This document shows, one piece after another, positions 1 to 9,781 of a stretch of 64,000 bases of DNA. This stretch comes from Ariolimax columbianus. Lineage: Eukaryota; Mollusca; Gastropoda; Stylommatophora; Arionidae. Position 1 is the stretch's first letter, and every line of letters begins with the position of its first letter. A program made the position numbers and the translations under genes. The DNA lies in assembly GCA_036924085.1 (NCBI GenBank), contig JAVGWX010000011.1:34594386-34658385 (forward strand), read 5' to 3'. The notes beneath the pieces were generated by a model. The model made no database searches. It was not told the origin of the DNA and saw nothing but the letters and a program-made list of their open reading frames with translations.

Positions 1-149
1 GGTGAATGAGAAGAAGAAGATTAAAAAGGGCTATGCAGAACTTTTTTCATGGCTATAGTCCGTCATTTTCAGAGATGCAAACGGTCCTTTTGTTGACTAG
101 AAGTAGAGCTATTCATGATTACAAAAAAGTCTCAGTCAGGGATGCCCGA

Positions 150-2467
150 GACAGTGATGTTCATATCACAAACAGCCCAGTCAAAGCTAACAAACAGCGC
201 TGTTCATGTTACAGTCTCAGTCAAGGCTACATACAGCGTTGTTCATGTTACAGTCTCAGTCAAGGCTACAAACAGCGCTGTTCATGGCTACAAATAGTCC
301 AGTCAAGGCTACAAACAGTCCCAGTCAAGGCTACAAATAGCCGCAGTCAAGGCTACAAACAGTCCCAGTCAAGGCTACAAACAGTCCCAGTCAAGGCTAC
401 AAATAGTCCAGTCAAGGCTACAAACAGTCCCAGTCAAGACTACAAATAGCCGCAGTCAAGGCTACAAATAGCCGCAGTCAAGGCTACAAACAGTCCCAGT
501 CAAGGCTACAAACAGTCCCAGTCAAGGCTACAAACAGTCTCAGTCAAGGCTACAAATAGCCGTAGTCAAGGCTACAAACAGTCTCAGTCAAGGCTGCAAA
601 TAGTCTCAGTCAAGGCTACAAACAGTCTCAGTCAAGGCTACAAACAGTCCCAGTCAAGGCTACAAACAGTCCCAGTCAAGGCTACAAACAGTCCCAGTCA
701 AGGCTACAAATAGTCCCAGTCAAGGCTACAAACAGTCCCAGTCAATGCTACAAACAGTCCCAGTCAAGGATATAAACAGTCCCAGTCAATGCTACAAACA
801 GTCTCAGTCAAGGCTACAAACAGCCCCAGTCACGGCTACAAACAGTCTCAGTCAAGGCTACAAACAGTCCCAGTCAAGGCTACAAACAGTCTCAGTCAAG
901 GCTACAAATAGCCGTAGTCAAGGCTACAAACAGTCCCAGTCAAGGCTACAAACAGTCTCAGTCAAGGCTACAAACAGTCTCAGTCAAGGCTACACACAGT
1001 CCCAGTCAATGCTACAAACAGTCTCAGTCAAGGCTACAAACAGTCCCAGTCAAGGCTACAAACAGTCCCAGTCAAGGCTACAAACAGTCCCAGTCAAGGC
1101 CATAAACAGTCCCAGTCAAGGCTACAAACAGTCCCAGTCAAGGCCATAAATAGCCGAAGTCAATGCTAAAACAATCTCAGTCAAGGCTACAAATAGCCGT
1201 ATCAAGGCTACAAACAGTCCCAGTCAAGGCTACAAACAGTATCAGTCAAGGCTACAAACATTCCCAGTCAAGGATTCAAATAGCCGTAGTCAAGGCTACA
1301 AACAGTCCCAGTCAAGGCTACAAATAGCCGTGGTCAATGCTATAAACAGTCTCAGTCAAGGCTACAAACAGTCCCAGTCAAGGCTACAAATAGCCGTAGT
1401 CAATGCTACAAACAGTCTCAGTCAAGGCTACACACAGTCCCAGTCAATGCTACAAACAGTCCCAGTCAAGGCTACAAACAGTCCCAGTCAAGGCTACAAA
1501 CAGTCCCAGTCAAGGCTACAAACAGTCTCAGTCAAGGCTACAAATAGCCGTAGTCAAGGCTACAAACAGTCTCAGTCAAGGCTGCAAATAGTCTCAGTCA
1601 AGGCTACAAACAGTCTCAGTCAAGGCTACAAACAGTCCCAGTCAAGGCTACAAACAGTCCCAGTCAAGGCTACAAACAGTCCCAGTCAAGGCTACAAATA
1701 GTCCCAGTCAAGGCTACAAACAGTCCCAGTCAATGCTACAAACAGTCCCAGTCAAGGATATAAACAGTCCCAGTCAATGCTACAAACAGTCTCAGTCAAG
1801 GCTACAAACAGCCCCAGTCACGGCTACAAACAGTCTCAGTCAAGGCTACAAACAGTCCCAGTCAAGGCTACAAACAGTCTCAGTCAAGGCTACAAATAGC
1901 CGTAGTCAAGGCTACAAACAGTCCCAGTCAAGGCTACAAACAGTCTCAGTCAAGGCTACAAACAGTCTCAGTCAAGGCTACACACAGTCCCAGTCAATGC
2001 TACAAACAGTCTCAGTCAAGGCTACAAACAGTCCCAGTCAAGGCTACAAACAGTCCCAGTCAAGGCTACAAACAGTCCCAGTCAAGGCCATAAACAGTCC
2101 CAGTCAAGGCTACAAACAGTCCCAGTCAAGGCCATAAATAGCCGAAGTCAATGCTAAAACAATCTCAGTCAAGGCTACAAATAGCCGTATCAAGGCTACA
2201 AACAGTCCCAGTCAAGGCTACAAACAGTATCAGTCAAGGCTACAAACATTCCCAGTCAAGGATTCAAATAGCCGTAGTCAAGGCTACAAACAGTCCCAGT
2301 CAAGGCTACAAATAGTCTCAGTCAAGGCTACAAACAGCCCCAGTCAAGGCTACAAATAGCCGTGGTCAATGCTATAAACAGTCTCAGTCAAGGCTACACA
2401 CAGTCCCAGTCAAGGATACAAACAGTCCCAGTCAAGTCTACAGACAGTCCCAGTCAAGGATATCAAC
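150..2467. repeat. 22-bp satellite-like array with a 988-bp higher-order duplication
   Basis: About 100 tandem copies of a 22-bp unit (core CAAGGCTACAAACAGTCCCA). Variants include caaatagccgtag, caatgctac, aaggccataaa and aaggatataaac. The variant order from about 480 to 1327 recurs 988 bases later (about 1468-2315), so a ~45-unit block was duplicated as a whole. The period is 1 mod 3, so long open frames arise as artefacts. The array ends next to a SINE-A tail. Confidence 0.95.
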
Positions 2468-2470
2468 ATA

Positions 2471-2685
2471 TTCTTCTTCTTCTTCTTCGTTCCCTTCTTC
2501 TTCTTTTTCTTCTTCTGGGTTCGTTGCAAATCTCCCGTTACCAGGCCCTGAAAAGGTCTTTGCAAGTAGCAGGATGTAGTCCGGAGAATGCCATGTGTTG
2601 TATCGCTAGTTTACAGCTAGACTGCGATATTTGCACCTTTTAGTCCAACACATCCGTCTCCGGCAGTCTTGAAACTTCTAAAGTG
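2471..2685 (-). mobile_element. SINE-A copy (reverse)
   Basis: Reading minus, the copy holds the common core: tgtcggaccgaaaggtgcaa-like head, tcgcagtc, a run ending ctacatcctgctacttgcaa, then gggagattt and a long GAA/AAG-rich tail (plus 2471-2510). This family is named SINE-A here; it recurs at least ten times in the window. No clear Pol III A/B boxes were seen. Confidence 0.75.
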
Positions 2686-2749
2686 CCATACTATGGTTTT
2701 AGTTGATTGGCTCCTCCTGGGTCAGAAGACGCTGTGACGCTTAGCTGAC

Positions 2750-3080
2750 TACTTGCGTTAAAACTTAACTTAGTTTAACGTTTTTATACTGGTTTAGAAG
2801 ACTCATCAGAGTCTGTATACAACCAGTAACATTTGCATTACCCTGCTCTAAAAGCTATGCGCATTCAATCTATTCTTAAATGCATTAACTGTTTCTGCCG
2901 CCACTACCTCCTGGGGCAATGCATGCCAAGCATTCACCACTCTCTGACTAAAACAATATTTCCTAATATCTAATATGGACCTCTCTTTAGTTAATTTGAA
3001 GCTATGCCCTCTTGTTCTTGTAGGCGGTTGTATTTTGAAAAAACGTGTTATAGTCTAATTTATCCGTTCAACTGATCATC
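2750..3080 (-). mobile_element. CR1-like LINE relic, 3' end
   Basis: Minus-strand sequence matches the C-terminal end of the CR1-like element at 48950-51640: the 3' flank ttaacgtttttatactggtt, then codons for a region like VVNAWNALP, KYCFSQRVVN and RGHSFKL. It is decayed, and continuous with the 3557-3910 piece apart from the inserted 34-bp array. Confidence 0.8.
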
Positions 3081-3556
3081 TTATAAACCTGTATTGTCAC
3101 CTCGAATTCTTCTCTTATAAACCTGTATTGTCACCTCGAATTCTTCTCTTATAAACCTGTATTGTCACCTCGAATTCTTCTCTTATAAACCTGTATTGTC
3201 ACCTCGAATTCTTCTCTTATAAACCTGTATTGTCACCTCGAATTCTTCTCTTATAAACCTGTATTGTCACCTCGAATTCTTCTCTTATAAACCTGTATTG
3301 TCACCTCGAATTCTTCTCTTATAAACCTGTATTGTCACCTCGAATTCTTCTCTTATAAACCTGTATTGTCACCTCGAATTCTTCTCTTATAAACCTGTAT
3401 TGTCACCTCGAATTCTTCTCTTATAAACCTGTATTGTCACCTCGAATTCTTCTCTTATAAACCTGTATTGTCACCTCGAATTCTTCTCTTATAAACCTGT
3501 ATTGTCACCTCGAATTCTTCTCTTATAAACCTGTATTGTCACCTCGAATTCTTCTC
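3081..3556. repeat. 34-bp minisatellite, 14 copies, arisen inside the CR1 ORF
   Basis: Exactly 476 bases, 14 units of 34 bp starting ttataaacctgtattgtcac, with almost no variation. In the CR1 copy at 48950-51640 the same segment occurs once (around 49250-49295, encoding RGDLIQVYKMI). The array is therefore a tandem expansion of the retroelement's own coding sequence. Its period is not a multiple of three. Confidence 0.97.
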
Positions 3557-3910
3557 TTTTCTAGACACTGAGTCTTTCCTCATAACTGTAATTCTGGAAT
3601 CCCACTATCAGTTTTGCCGCTCTTCTTTGTATTCTTTCCAGCATGGTTAAATCTCCTTTATGATAAGGACTTCACCCCTGTACACAGTACTCCAATCTAG
3701 GTCTAACCAATGCTTCATACAGTTTAACTATCACTTCCTTGCTCCTATGTTTAATATTTATTTTTATCATACCTAACATTGCATTTACTTTTTTCACTGC
3801 TACCTGAACTTGCTCACTCACTTTACCTGTATGCTCTATTAAAACACCTAAGTCCCTTTCCTTATCTATCATTCTAATATTGTTCTCGTTAGGATAGGTC
3901 AACAAACCAG
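3557..3910 (-). mobile_element. CR1-like LINE relic, RT C-terminal part
   Basis: A minus ORF (3920-3672) reads KERDLGVLIEHTGKVSEQVQ, then KVNAMLGMIKINIKHRSKEV and ALVRPRLEYCVQ, the segment after the RT YLG region in CR1-type elements. It is about the same as the intact frame at 49034-49620. It is truncated near 3910, where other repeats start. Confidence 0.85.
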
Positions 3911-4029
3911 ATTTGACCAAGACCCAATTTCAACTACAGGTGTCGGCCCTGGAAACAAGCTGCCCTCGTGTAGTCCGGCTAAAAGACTGCATTCGTAGAA
4001 GGAAAGGAAACCCAGTCCCCAAAACATGT

Positions 4030-4210
4030 GCTGGTGAAACCGGATGTGTCGGACCGAAAGGCGCATATATCGCATTCACGCTGTTAGCTATGATGTAACT
4101 TCACAGCGCCCTTTTCAGGACGAAAGGGGAAGAAGAAGAAGGAGAAGAGGAAGAAGAAAAAGAAGAAGAAGAAGAAGAAGAAGAAGAAGAAGAAGAAGAA
4201 GAAGAAGAAG
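4030..4210 (+). mobile_element. SINE-A short-type copy with (AAG)n tail
   Basis: Head gctggtgaaaccggatgtgt, then cggaccgaaaggcgca, atatcgca, and cccttttcaggacgaaagg followed by about 75 bases of AAG repeat. The short subtype lacks the middle block found at 21567 and 31490. The AAG tract creates poly-Arg, poly-Ser and poly-Leu shadow frames that are not genes. Confidence 0.7.
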
Positions 4211-4305
4211 AAGAAGAAGAAGAAGAAGAACGCTTAATCTTAGCAGAAAGACTGAAATAATAAGTACACAGGGTAAAGGCAAATACGGTCCTAAGAATAC
4301 GCTGT

Positions 4306-4400
4306 GCTGAAACCTGTTTGGTCGGGCCCAAGGCTCAGATACCGCAGCCTCGCTGTAAACTACGACGCAACATAACAAAACGTCCTTTCCAAAACGAGCG
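4306..4400 (+). mobile_element. SINE-A short-type fragment without tail
   Basis: The stretch tgctgaaacctgtttggtcg, then cagataccgcag, ctcgctgtaaactacgac and acgtcctttcc follows the same order as at 4030 and 44522. It is diverged and has no AAG tail, so it is probably an old fragment. Confidence 0.55.
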
Positions 4401-4862
4401 GCCTAGGTTAATCTAATCGTTTGTTCGTGAGATGTAATGGCAGCAGGGGTCTTCCATCGTAAGAGCAATTAATCATGCGTGCTTTCCGACATGGCTCATT
4501 TGTTCCCGAGAAAGACATCTTTCAGCCTTGTTGAGAATAGAGAGTATGGTGCCCGCTTGAGTACGCCTGTGGAGGGTGGTGTGTGAGAGACAAGATGGGC
4601 CAATGATTGAAGAGTCGTGGGATGAAGTGAATGAAAGATATCCATCATTCTGAAATTGATAGTGAATCAAGTGTCAGCGGCAAGTTCAGTTCACTGACCA
4701 ATTGAAGAAGATCCACATCTCACAGAGGGCATTGGACAAATACTAAGTAAAATACAGGGCAGCTTCACATAGATAAATATACTCTTCCTATATGTGTGTC
4801 CCTCCATGCGGAGTATAGGGCAACCACTGCTAGCTTTCTTTCAGGAAGCCTGTATCTAAGCA
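4400..4862. other. No recognisable gene or repeat
   Basis: Only short unconvincing frames are present on either strand (longest about 65 codons, no motif). Nothing tandem or element-like was recognised. Confidence 0.5.
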
Positions 4863-5017
4863 TTGAGCCCGTTCTTGCAGATATTGTTTTTGCACGATAA
4901 GGACGCTAGGTGTCGTGAGCTACCATCTTTACGCGCATGGTGCATGGACCTGTTCTTTCCTCCATTGGTACCACATAGATATATCATAGAGTACGTCATA
5001 GGGCATAGCAGACAGCT

Positions 5018-5306
5018 TGTTGTTGTTGTTGTTATTGCTGTTGTTGTTGTTACTGGTGGTGTTGTTGTTGTTGTTGCTGTTGTTGTTGTTGTTGTTGTTG
5101 ATGCTGTTGTTGATGAAGTTGTTGTTGTTGTTGTTGTTGCTGCTGTTGTTGTTGTTACTGGTGTTGTTGTTGTTGTTGTGGCTGTTGTTGTTGTTGTTGT
5201 TGTTGCTGTTGCTGTTGTTGTTGTTACGGGTGTTGTTGTTGTTGTTGTTGCTGTTGTTGTTGTTGTTGTTGTGGCTGTTGTTGTTGTTGTTGTTGTTGCT
5301 GCTGTT
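5018..5306. repeat. (TTG)n microsatellite with GCTG/GTG interruptions
   Basis: About 290 bases of TTG triplets, interrupted by GCT, GGT and TAC. It abuts the 37-bp array at 5307. In element F elsewhere (63622, 20692) a short TTG/AAC run marks one end, so this tract may be an expanded form of that end. Confidence 0.95.
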
Positions 5307-5676
5307 GTCTGATCAGTATGTTTTACCTGACCCTGACTAACATGTCTGATCAGTATGTTTTACCTGACCCTGTTTAACATGTCCGATCAGTATGTTTTAC
5401 CTGACCCTGACTAACATGTCTGATCAGTATGTTTTACCTGACCCTGTTTAACATGTCCGATCAGTATGTTTTACCTGACCCTGACTAACATGTCCGATCA
5501 GTATGTTTTACCTGACCCTGTTTAACATGTCCGATCAGTATGTTTTGCCTGACCCTGTTTAGCATGTCCGATCAGTATGTTTTACCTGACCCTGTTTAGC
5601 ATGTCCGATCAGTATGTTTTACCTGACCCTGACTAACATGTCCGATCAGTATGTTTTGCCTGACCCTGTTTAACAT
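5307..5676. repeat. 37-bp tandem array (element F monomers), 10 copies
   Basis: Ten 37-bp units start GTCYGATCAGTATGTTTTRC and continue with ctgaccctg and (a)ctaacat or tttaacat variants. The same monomers, 2-4 per copy, form one end of element F at 20265, 38752, 45140 and 63890. Here the ~330-bp element body is missing and the array directly follows the TTG tract. Confidence 0.95.
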
Positions 5677-5904
5677 GTCTGTGGATGGCGAGTCTGCGCG
5701 CTGCCTCTTTCGGCTTTTCCGAGCTCATCTGCCTTCTCGTTTCAGTAGGTTGGAATCCGCTGTATGACTCTATCTGTATTCTAGGATATAGCATCCATAT
5801 GTCGTATTCTATTTCATGTAAGATCTATCTTGTTTAGTGCTTGAGATGGTTTGCAGTACGTTCCTGGAGTATATTATAAGGACAGTTTTCTTGTAGTTAT
5901 ATAG
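5677..5904. other. Unassigned spacer
   Basis: No motif-bearing frame or repeat was recognised between the 37-bp array and the LINE relic. Confidence 0.4.
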
Positions 5905-6213
5905 TTAGCTAGTTTTCTTTCCACTTGTACCGTTAAGCGTCGTGGGGAACTTAAGTCGTCTATCCTGCGCCAAGTGCGTTGCGTCGGTCAATGTGAGCCG
6001 TTGTCGCTGCACAATCACTCTAATGTCATCTATCCGCCTACCTCGCGGCAGCCCCCTTGCCCTGTAGCCAGATCTACCAGCGTTGTAAGCCATCAGTGGA
6101 AGTTGATGAGGGTGCATTCTCATAAGATGAACAAACCAACTTATTTTCTGCCTGCAAATGTATTCGGCACAAGACATAGTGCCGACCATGCTTCGAATAT
6201 CGTCGTTCCGCAT
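5905..6213 (-). pseudogene. LINE RT C-terminal relic
   Basis: The minus frame reads RNDDIRSMVGTM, then ISWFVHLMRMHPHQLPLMAY and GLPRGRRIDDI. This is the end of RTE/L1-like LINE ORFs, where an FGHxxRM motif is followed by a basic GRPRxRW-type segment. It is short and isolated, so the element is largely lost. Confidence 0.7.
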
Positions 6214-6261
6214 TCTGTCTCTCCTGTAGTTGGATTTTGGCTGATAAGAATGAGGTCTTCA

Positions 6262-6415
6262 ACGTGTGGGTACCATTAACGTACCCTGGAAACATAGTTA
6301 CACCAGCTGGAGGAACTGACAAGGACATCAAAAGCAGAATGGAAAAAGCCAGAATAGCCTTACCTAGGTGAAACAACGTTTGAAAGTCATTACAGTACAA
6401 TACAAACAATTTCTT
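6262..6415 (+). pseudogene. LINE RT fragment (YLG region), opposite strand
   Basis: The plus-strand frame reads YLGNIVTPAGGTDKDIKSRM then EKARIAL, the conserved segment after the RT domain in RTE-like LINEs (compare YLGSIINKEGGTDEDLKTR at 22265). It lies head to head with the minus-strand LINE relic at 5905, so two insertions or an inversion are involved. Confidence 0.7.
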
Positions 6416-6647
6416 CTTCTTTCTCCTTTTGTTCTACTGCCCATGACATACAGCGTCATAGAGTGGTGGGATGCGTAGATTTCATGTGATCGCCAATTGG
6501 GAGGCGTGTGCTGTCGTTAGGTGTAACTTCCTGAGAGTGTCAGAGGCACCCTATTTCTACCAACGTCAAGATCTGCCTCTTGCTTGTGGATCGAAGAGCT
6601 GCATATTGTTGTATTTTAATTTGTTTTTAATTTAATTTTTTTTTTTT

Positions 6648-6875
6648 TTGCGTTTGCAAATTTCTCAAATCCATAAGGCGGTTTGCGTTGCACTGTGATT
6701 TTTATTTTGCGCCTGTCGGTCCAGTTGCATCCGACTTCAGCATGTATTTTATGTAAGGGTCTGCTTCCTCCTGCATTTTCTAAGGGTTTGCTTCCCCGGG
6801 GTAACGGCCGGTGTTGTGATGTGGATCGAACCCAGTACCTTCACTTAACCACTAGCCCACGCCGTCAGACATGTA
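6648..6875 (-). mobile_element. tRNA-derived SINE-C copy (reverse)
   Basis: Reading minus, a tRNA-like head (agtggttaagtgaaggtact, then a B-box-like GGTTCGATCC) is followed by ccccggggaagcaaaccctt, agaaaatgcaggaggaagca, tacataaaatacatgctgaa and an A-rich tail (plus poly-T at 6640-6650). Other copies lie at 34509, 38243 and 38450. Confidence 0.85.
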
Positions 6876-6938
6876 TATGATATGTTTTTGATACAGGCTG
6901 GTCATATCGCTTTCTGACTAAATACCTAACCCCTTGAT

Positions 6939-7130
6939 TTGTTGGGAGTCAATGTAGGGACTAACTGGGTTTGTTGGGAGTCAATGTAGGGACTAACTGG
7001 GTTTGTTGGGAGTCAATGTAGGGACTAACTGGGTTTGTTGGGAGTCAATGTAGGGACTAACTGGGTTTGTTGGGAGTCAATGTAGGGACTAACTGGGTTT
7101 GTTGGGAGTCAATGTAGGGACTAACTGGGT
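6939..7130. repeat. 32-bp minisatellite, 6 perfect copies
   Basis: Six identical 32-bp units start ttgttgggagtcaatgtagg and end gactaactgggt, total 192 bases. No relation to a neighbouring element was seen. Confidence 0.97.
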
Positions 7131-7814
7131 TTGACTTCACTGTCTGCCTCAGCGTGGTGTTGCAGATTCGGGAACGGATTGTCTTTCTGGCTGCACTTCT
7201 CACACAGCGCATCTCGGAGCTCTGGATCTTACTAGCCCCACAGACAACTCTCTTTCGTCACCTCTTTACACAACGATTTACGGTGGACTTATTCTGCCCT
7301 CTTCAGTACAGAGTCCCAGGTTCTGCTTTACTACAGACAACGTTTACATTTGAAATTTGTCGAAACACTGGAACTGGAGGAAAGGTAACTCAACATTTTC
7401 CTAAAAGTCTGGCGCAAAGCTATTTATGGTGTTTTTCCAGCACCAAAATGGCGTCTCCTTTCTCATTACCAGAGACCTAATTTGTTTATGTAAGGCAAAT
7501 GGATGTTTGGTAATAATAGTTCCCCTTGGATTTCTCTGCCCCTCCAAACGCTTTCAGTGCTATTGCATTTTCCATTCCATAGTCACCTACGTCACTGTGC
7601 GTGTTTATGTACGATCGACTTTTCATTGTGACTAACTACAGCTTTGGGTGTCTGTTCGACTTGTCGGAATCTCAATTTTATTTTGTCATTGTATACTATT
7701 TATTTCTTTTATCCTCGTATATTTGTTCGTTGATGTCTTTTAAATTGCAAATAAATAAATAAAGACATCCGTCTGTATGCTCATGCCAACATAAATATAT
7801 CAACGCGTCGCTCA
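7131..7814. other. No recognisable gene
   Basis: A 108-codon plus frame (7154-7480) and smaller ones have no recognisable motif and ordinary composition. I cannot assign a function or confirm that they are coding. Confidence 0.4.
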
Positions 7815-7816
7815 CA

Positions 7817-7876
7817 GACACACAGACACACACACACACACACACATACACACACACACACACACATACACACACT
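7817..7876. repeat. (CA)n microsatellite
   Basis: A 60-base run of CACA with occasional TACA interruptions, producing a Cys-Val shadow frame on the minus strand. Confidence 0.95.
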
Positions 7877-7894
7877 CGCACTAACAAGCATATA

Positions 7895-8235
7895 CGAGGC
7901 GTGTTCAAATGAAACCGGACCAAACTGCAACATATGAACATACGTTTGATGATGTAAACAGCACATACCAACCAAAGTTTGCAAAATTTCGTTATCCTCC
8001 GACTCATAGTTTCCTCAGTAGACCGTTGAAAACATGGCGGGTGTGATCCGTCCAGAGTTGATCAGTGAGCGGTGATTTCTAACAGCTGAAGGAGGTCGAC
8101 CAGTTGACATTCATCACAGAATGCAGGCAGTGTATGGTGACAAAAGTGTGTCAAAGACAACAGTGAAGAGCTGGACAACAATGTTTAAAGAAGGACGTGA
8201 GTTAACGAAAGATTTTCCGAGACAGGTCAGGTGCA
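7895..8235 (+). mobile_element. mariner-like transposon, 5' end and transposase N-terminus relic
   Basis: The likely terminal sequence gaggcgtgttcaaatgaaac is followed by a leader. A decayed frame then reads VIRPELISER, a stop, AEGGRPVDIHHRMQAVYGDK and SKTTVKSW...MFKEGR, the N-terminal HTH region typical of mariner transposases. A related 5' end lies in reverse at 11480-11700. The 3' part is missing. Confidence 0.75.
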
Positions 8236-8242
8236 TATTGTT

Positions 8243-8340
8243 GCGTTAACTAATGCCCGTCTTTAAACATCGTTGGCCAGCTCTTCACTGTCGTCTTAGA
8301 CACACTTTTTTTACCATTCAATGCCCGCATTTTGCGGTGA
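8243..8340 (-). mobile_element. Inverted mariner fragment facing the copy at 7895
   Basis: The reverse complement reads tgcgggca, gtgtgtctaagacgacagtg, aagagctggccaacgatgtt and taaaga. It aligns with 8111-8210 over about 100 bases at roughly 80% by eye, leaving a loop of about 33 bases. The pair could fold into a hairpin. Confidence 0.8.
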
Positions 8341-8352
8341 ATTGGGCGGAAA

Positions 8353-8368
8353 GGGGGGGGGGGGGGGG
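8353..8368. repeat. Poly-G run
   Basis: An uninterrupted run of about 16 G. Length is uncertain because homopolymers are error-prone. Confidence 0.8.
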
Positions 8369-8369
8369 A

Positions 8370-9242
8370 GAAGGGGTATAATCATCTAATAACAAGTAGT
8401 TGGGGGCAGTACCAAATTAGAGTGATGGCTAAGTCAAACAATCGACAGAAGGCCATTGGACAACCATGTTGTTGCTTGAGACTGTAAAATACTCGGCAAA
8501 GATGAATTCAAGCAGACTGGCTAAGAGAGAGATTGGCTAGAAGAGTGACAGAGAGGCTGGTGGTAGTCTGAACGTGAGAGTAAGTTTGCAGGGTGACTAA
8601 ACCAGCATATACCTTGAGTCTTGGCCAGTCACTCTATAGGTGTTCATGTTGAATACCATGTGAACAGTATAAGATCTGAATGTGTGTCGTACGTGTCGGA
8701 CATCTAGTGAACTATGCTTGATATAATTGCATTTGAACGTACATATTTGTGTAAATACGTGAAGTGATCTAAGTATTTGTCAATGCACAGATCGCCTAAT
8801 GGTAAATGATCTGATTGTAATTGTGAATGTATAGATCGTCTAAGAACGAGCTCTGAATGTGTGTGGTATGTGCAAGACACTTTGGGAACAATGTGTGTTC
8901 TGATTTGTATGTGTTTTTTTGTATGCACAGATCTACTGAGTATGTGATCGACCACGCGTGAGTACGTGATCCGCCGATACGTGACGTGATCAAATTGCAT
9001 ATGAATGCACAGATCGCCTGAGCATACGTGAACCAATTTAATGTGTATGTACAGACCATCTGACTGAAGGTGATTTGATTGTTGATGAATACACAGAACG
9101 ACTGAGTACACAATACAATCGAGAGAACTAGTTTGTGATTGTGTGTTGTGTGCAGATAAGGGGAATGCAGCGACAAGAGCCTGGGTTATGAAGTTTGGGG
9201 GAAATATCAAAAGCTAGTGCTTAAAACTTCCTTTGTATTTCA

Positions 9243-9243
<1 letters not shown>
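8370..9243. other. No gene recognised; loosely repetitive
   Basis: From 8690 to 9180 the words cacagatcg, gatctg and tgaatg recur at loose spacing (cacagatcgcc, atagatcgtc, cacagatctac, cacagaacgac). This suggests an old degenerate tandem repeat. The long minus frame across it (9210-8704) has no domain motif and is probably a by-product. Confidence 0.4.
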
Positions 9244-9335
<92 letters not shown>

Positions 9336-9343
9336 ATATATTA
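9244..9343. repeat. (AT)n microsatellite
   Basis: About 100 bases of alternating TA with two breaks. It lies 46 bases before the SINE-B target-site duplication. Confidence 0.95.
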
Positions 9344-9405
9344 TTTTGTTAATATTGTTTTTGTTGATTTGCATATTAAACGATAATGTTATGTGTTATG
9401 ACATT

Positions 9406-9682
9406 GTGGGATTACGTGGCGAAGTGGTAAAGCCGTCGGCCTCGTGATCAGGTGGTGTGGAATCCGCCGTCTTTTTCACGGGTGCTTGATGCGGAGTCCC
9501 CTGCATCTTGTAGTCGCCCCCTAGTCGTCTTGTCCTTGACTTGCCACTGGGGTCGGGCGGCACGAGACGAGAGAGTGAGGATAAAAAGTAGCGCAGTTAA
9601 TCCTTACTAAAAATAGCGCTAGCAAAATTAATTATGCCATCATCGTCTACGATTGACGGTGACCTTTGCTTTTGCCTTTGCC
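9406..9682 (+). mobile_element. tRNA-derived SINE-B with 16-bp target-site duplication
   Basis: The head ggcgaagtggtaaagccgtc resembles a tRNA A box. The B-box region is damaged here but reads gggttcgactccg in the copy at 22563. A conserved body follows (cacgggtgcttgatgcggag, ttgacttgccactggggtcg, gcgcagttaatcc), ending tttgcttttgcctttgcc. Flanks 9390-9405 and 9683-9698 are the same 16 bases (tatgtgttatgacatt), proving retroposition. Confidence 0.93.
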
Positions 9683-9781
9683 TATGTGTTATGACATTAG
9701 AGTGTTTACTGTGTTAGTTACTTTGTGAAGTCGTGACTTGGTGTAGATACATATTGTACTTTTTAGATAAGTACTACGCAA

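Noticed and set aside
150..2467. Several 120-150 codon frames in the 22-bp array (QSRLQTVPVKATNS-type)
   Set aside because: They are by-products of a 22-bp period lacking stops in some variants; the same peptide appears in each frame in rotation and ends wherever a TAG variant occurs.
3081..3556. CRISPR-like array of 34-bp repeats
   Set aside because: The units are contiguous with no unique spacers, the context is a eukaryotic LINE, and the unit is LINE coding sequence.
4101..4378. Poly-Arg, poly-Ser and poly-Leu frames
   Set aside because: They are translations of an AAG microsatellite forming a SINE tail.
4863..5340. Poly-Val and poly-Leu frames, possible membrane protein
   Set aside because: Pure translation of (TTG)n.
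7154..7480. 108-codon plus frame as a host exon
   Set aside because: No motif, no splice support that I could defend, and no repeat relation; kept only as an unassigned stretch.
8704..9210. 168-codon minus frame as a possible gene
   Set aside because: It lies across a loose repeat (cacagatcg words), has no recognisable motif, and an overlapping 126-codon frame is equally open.
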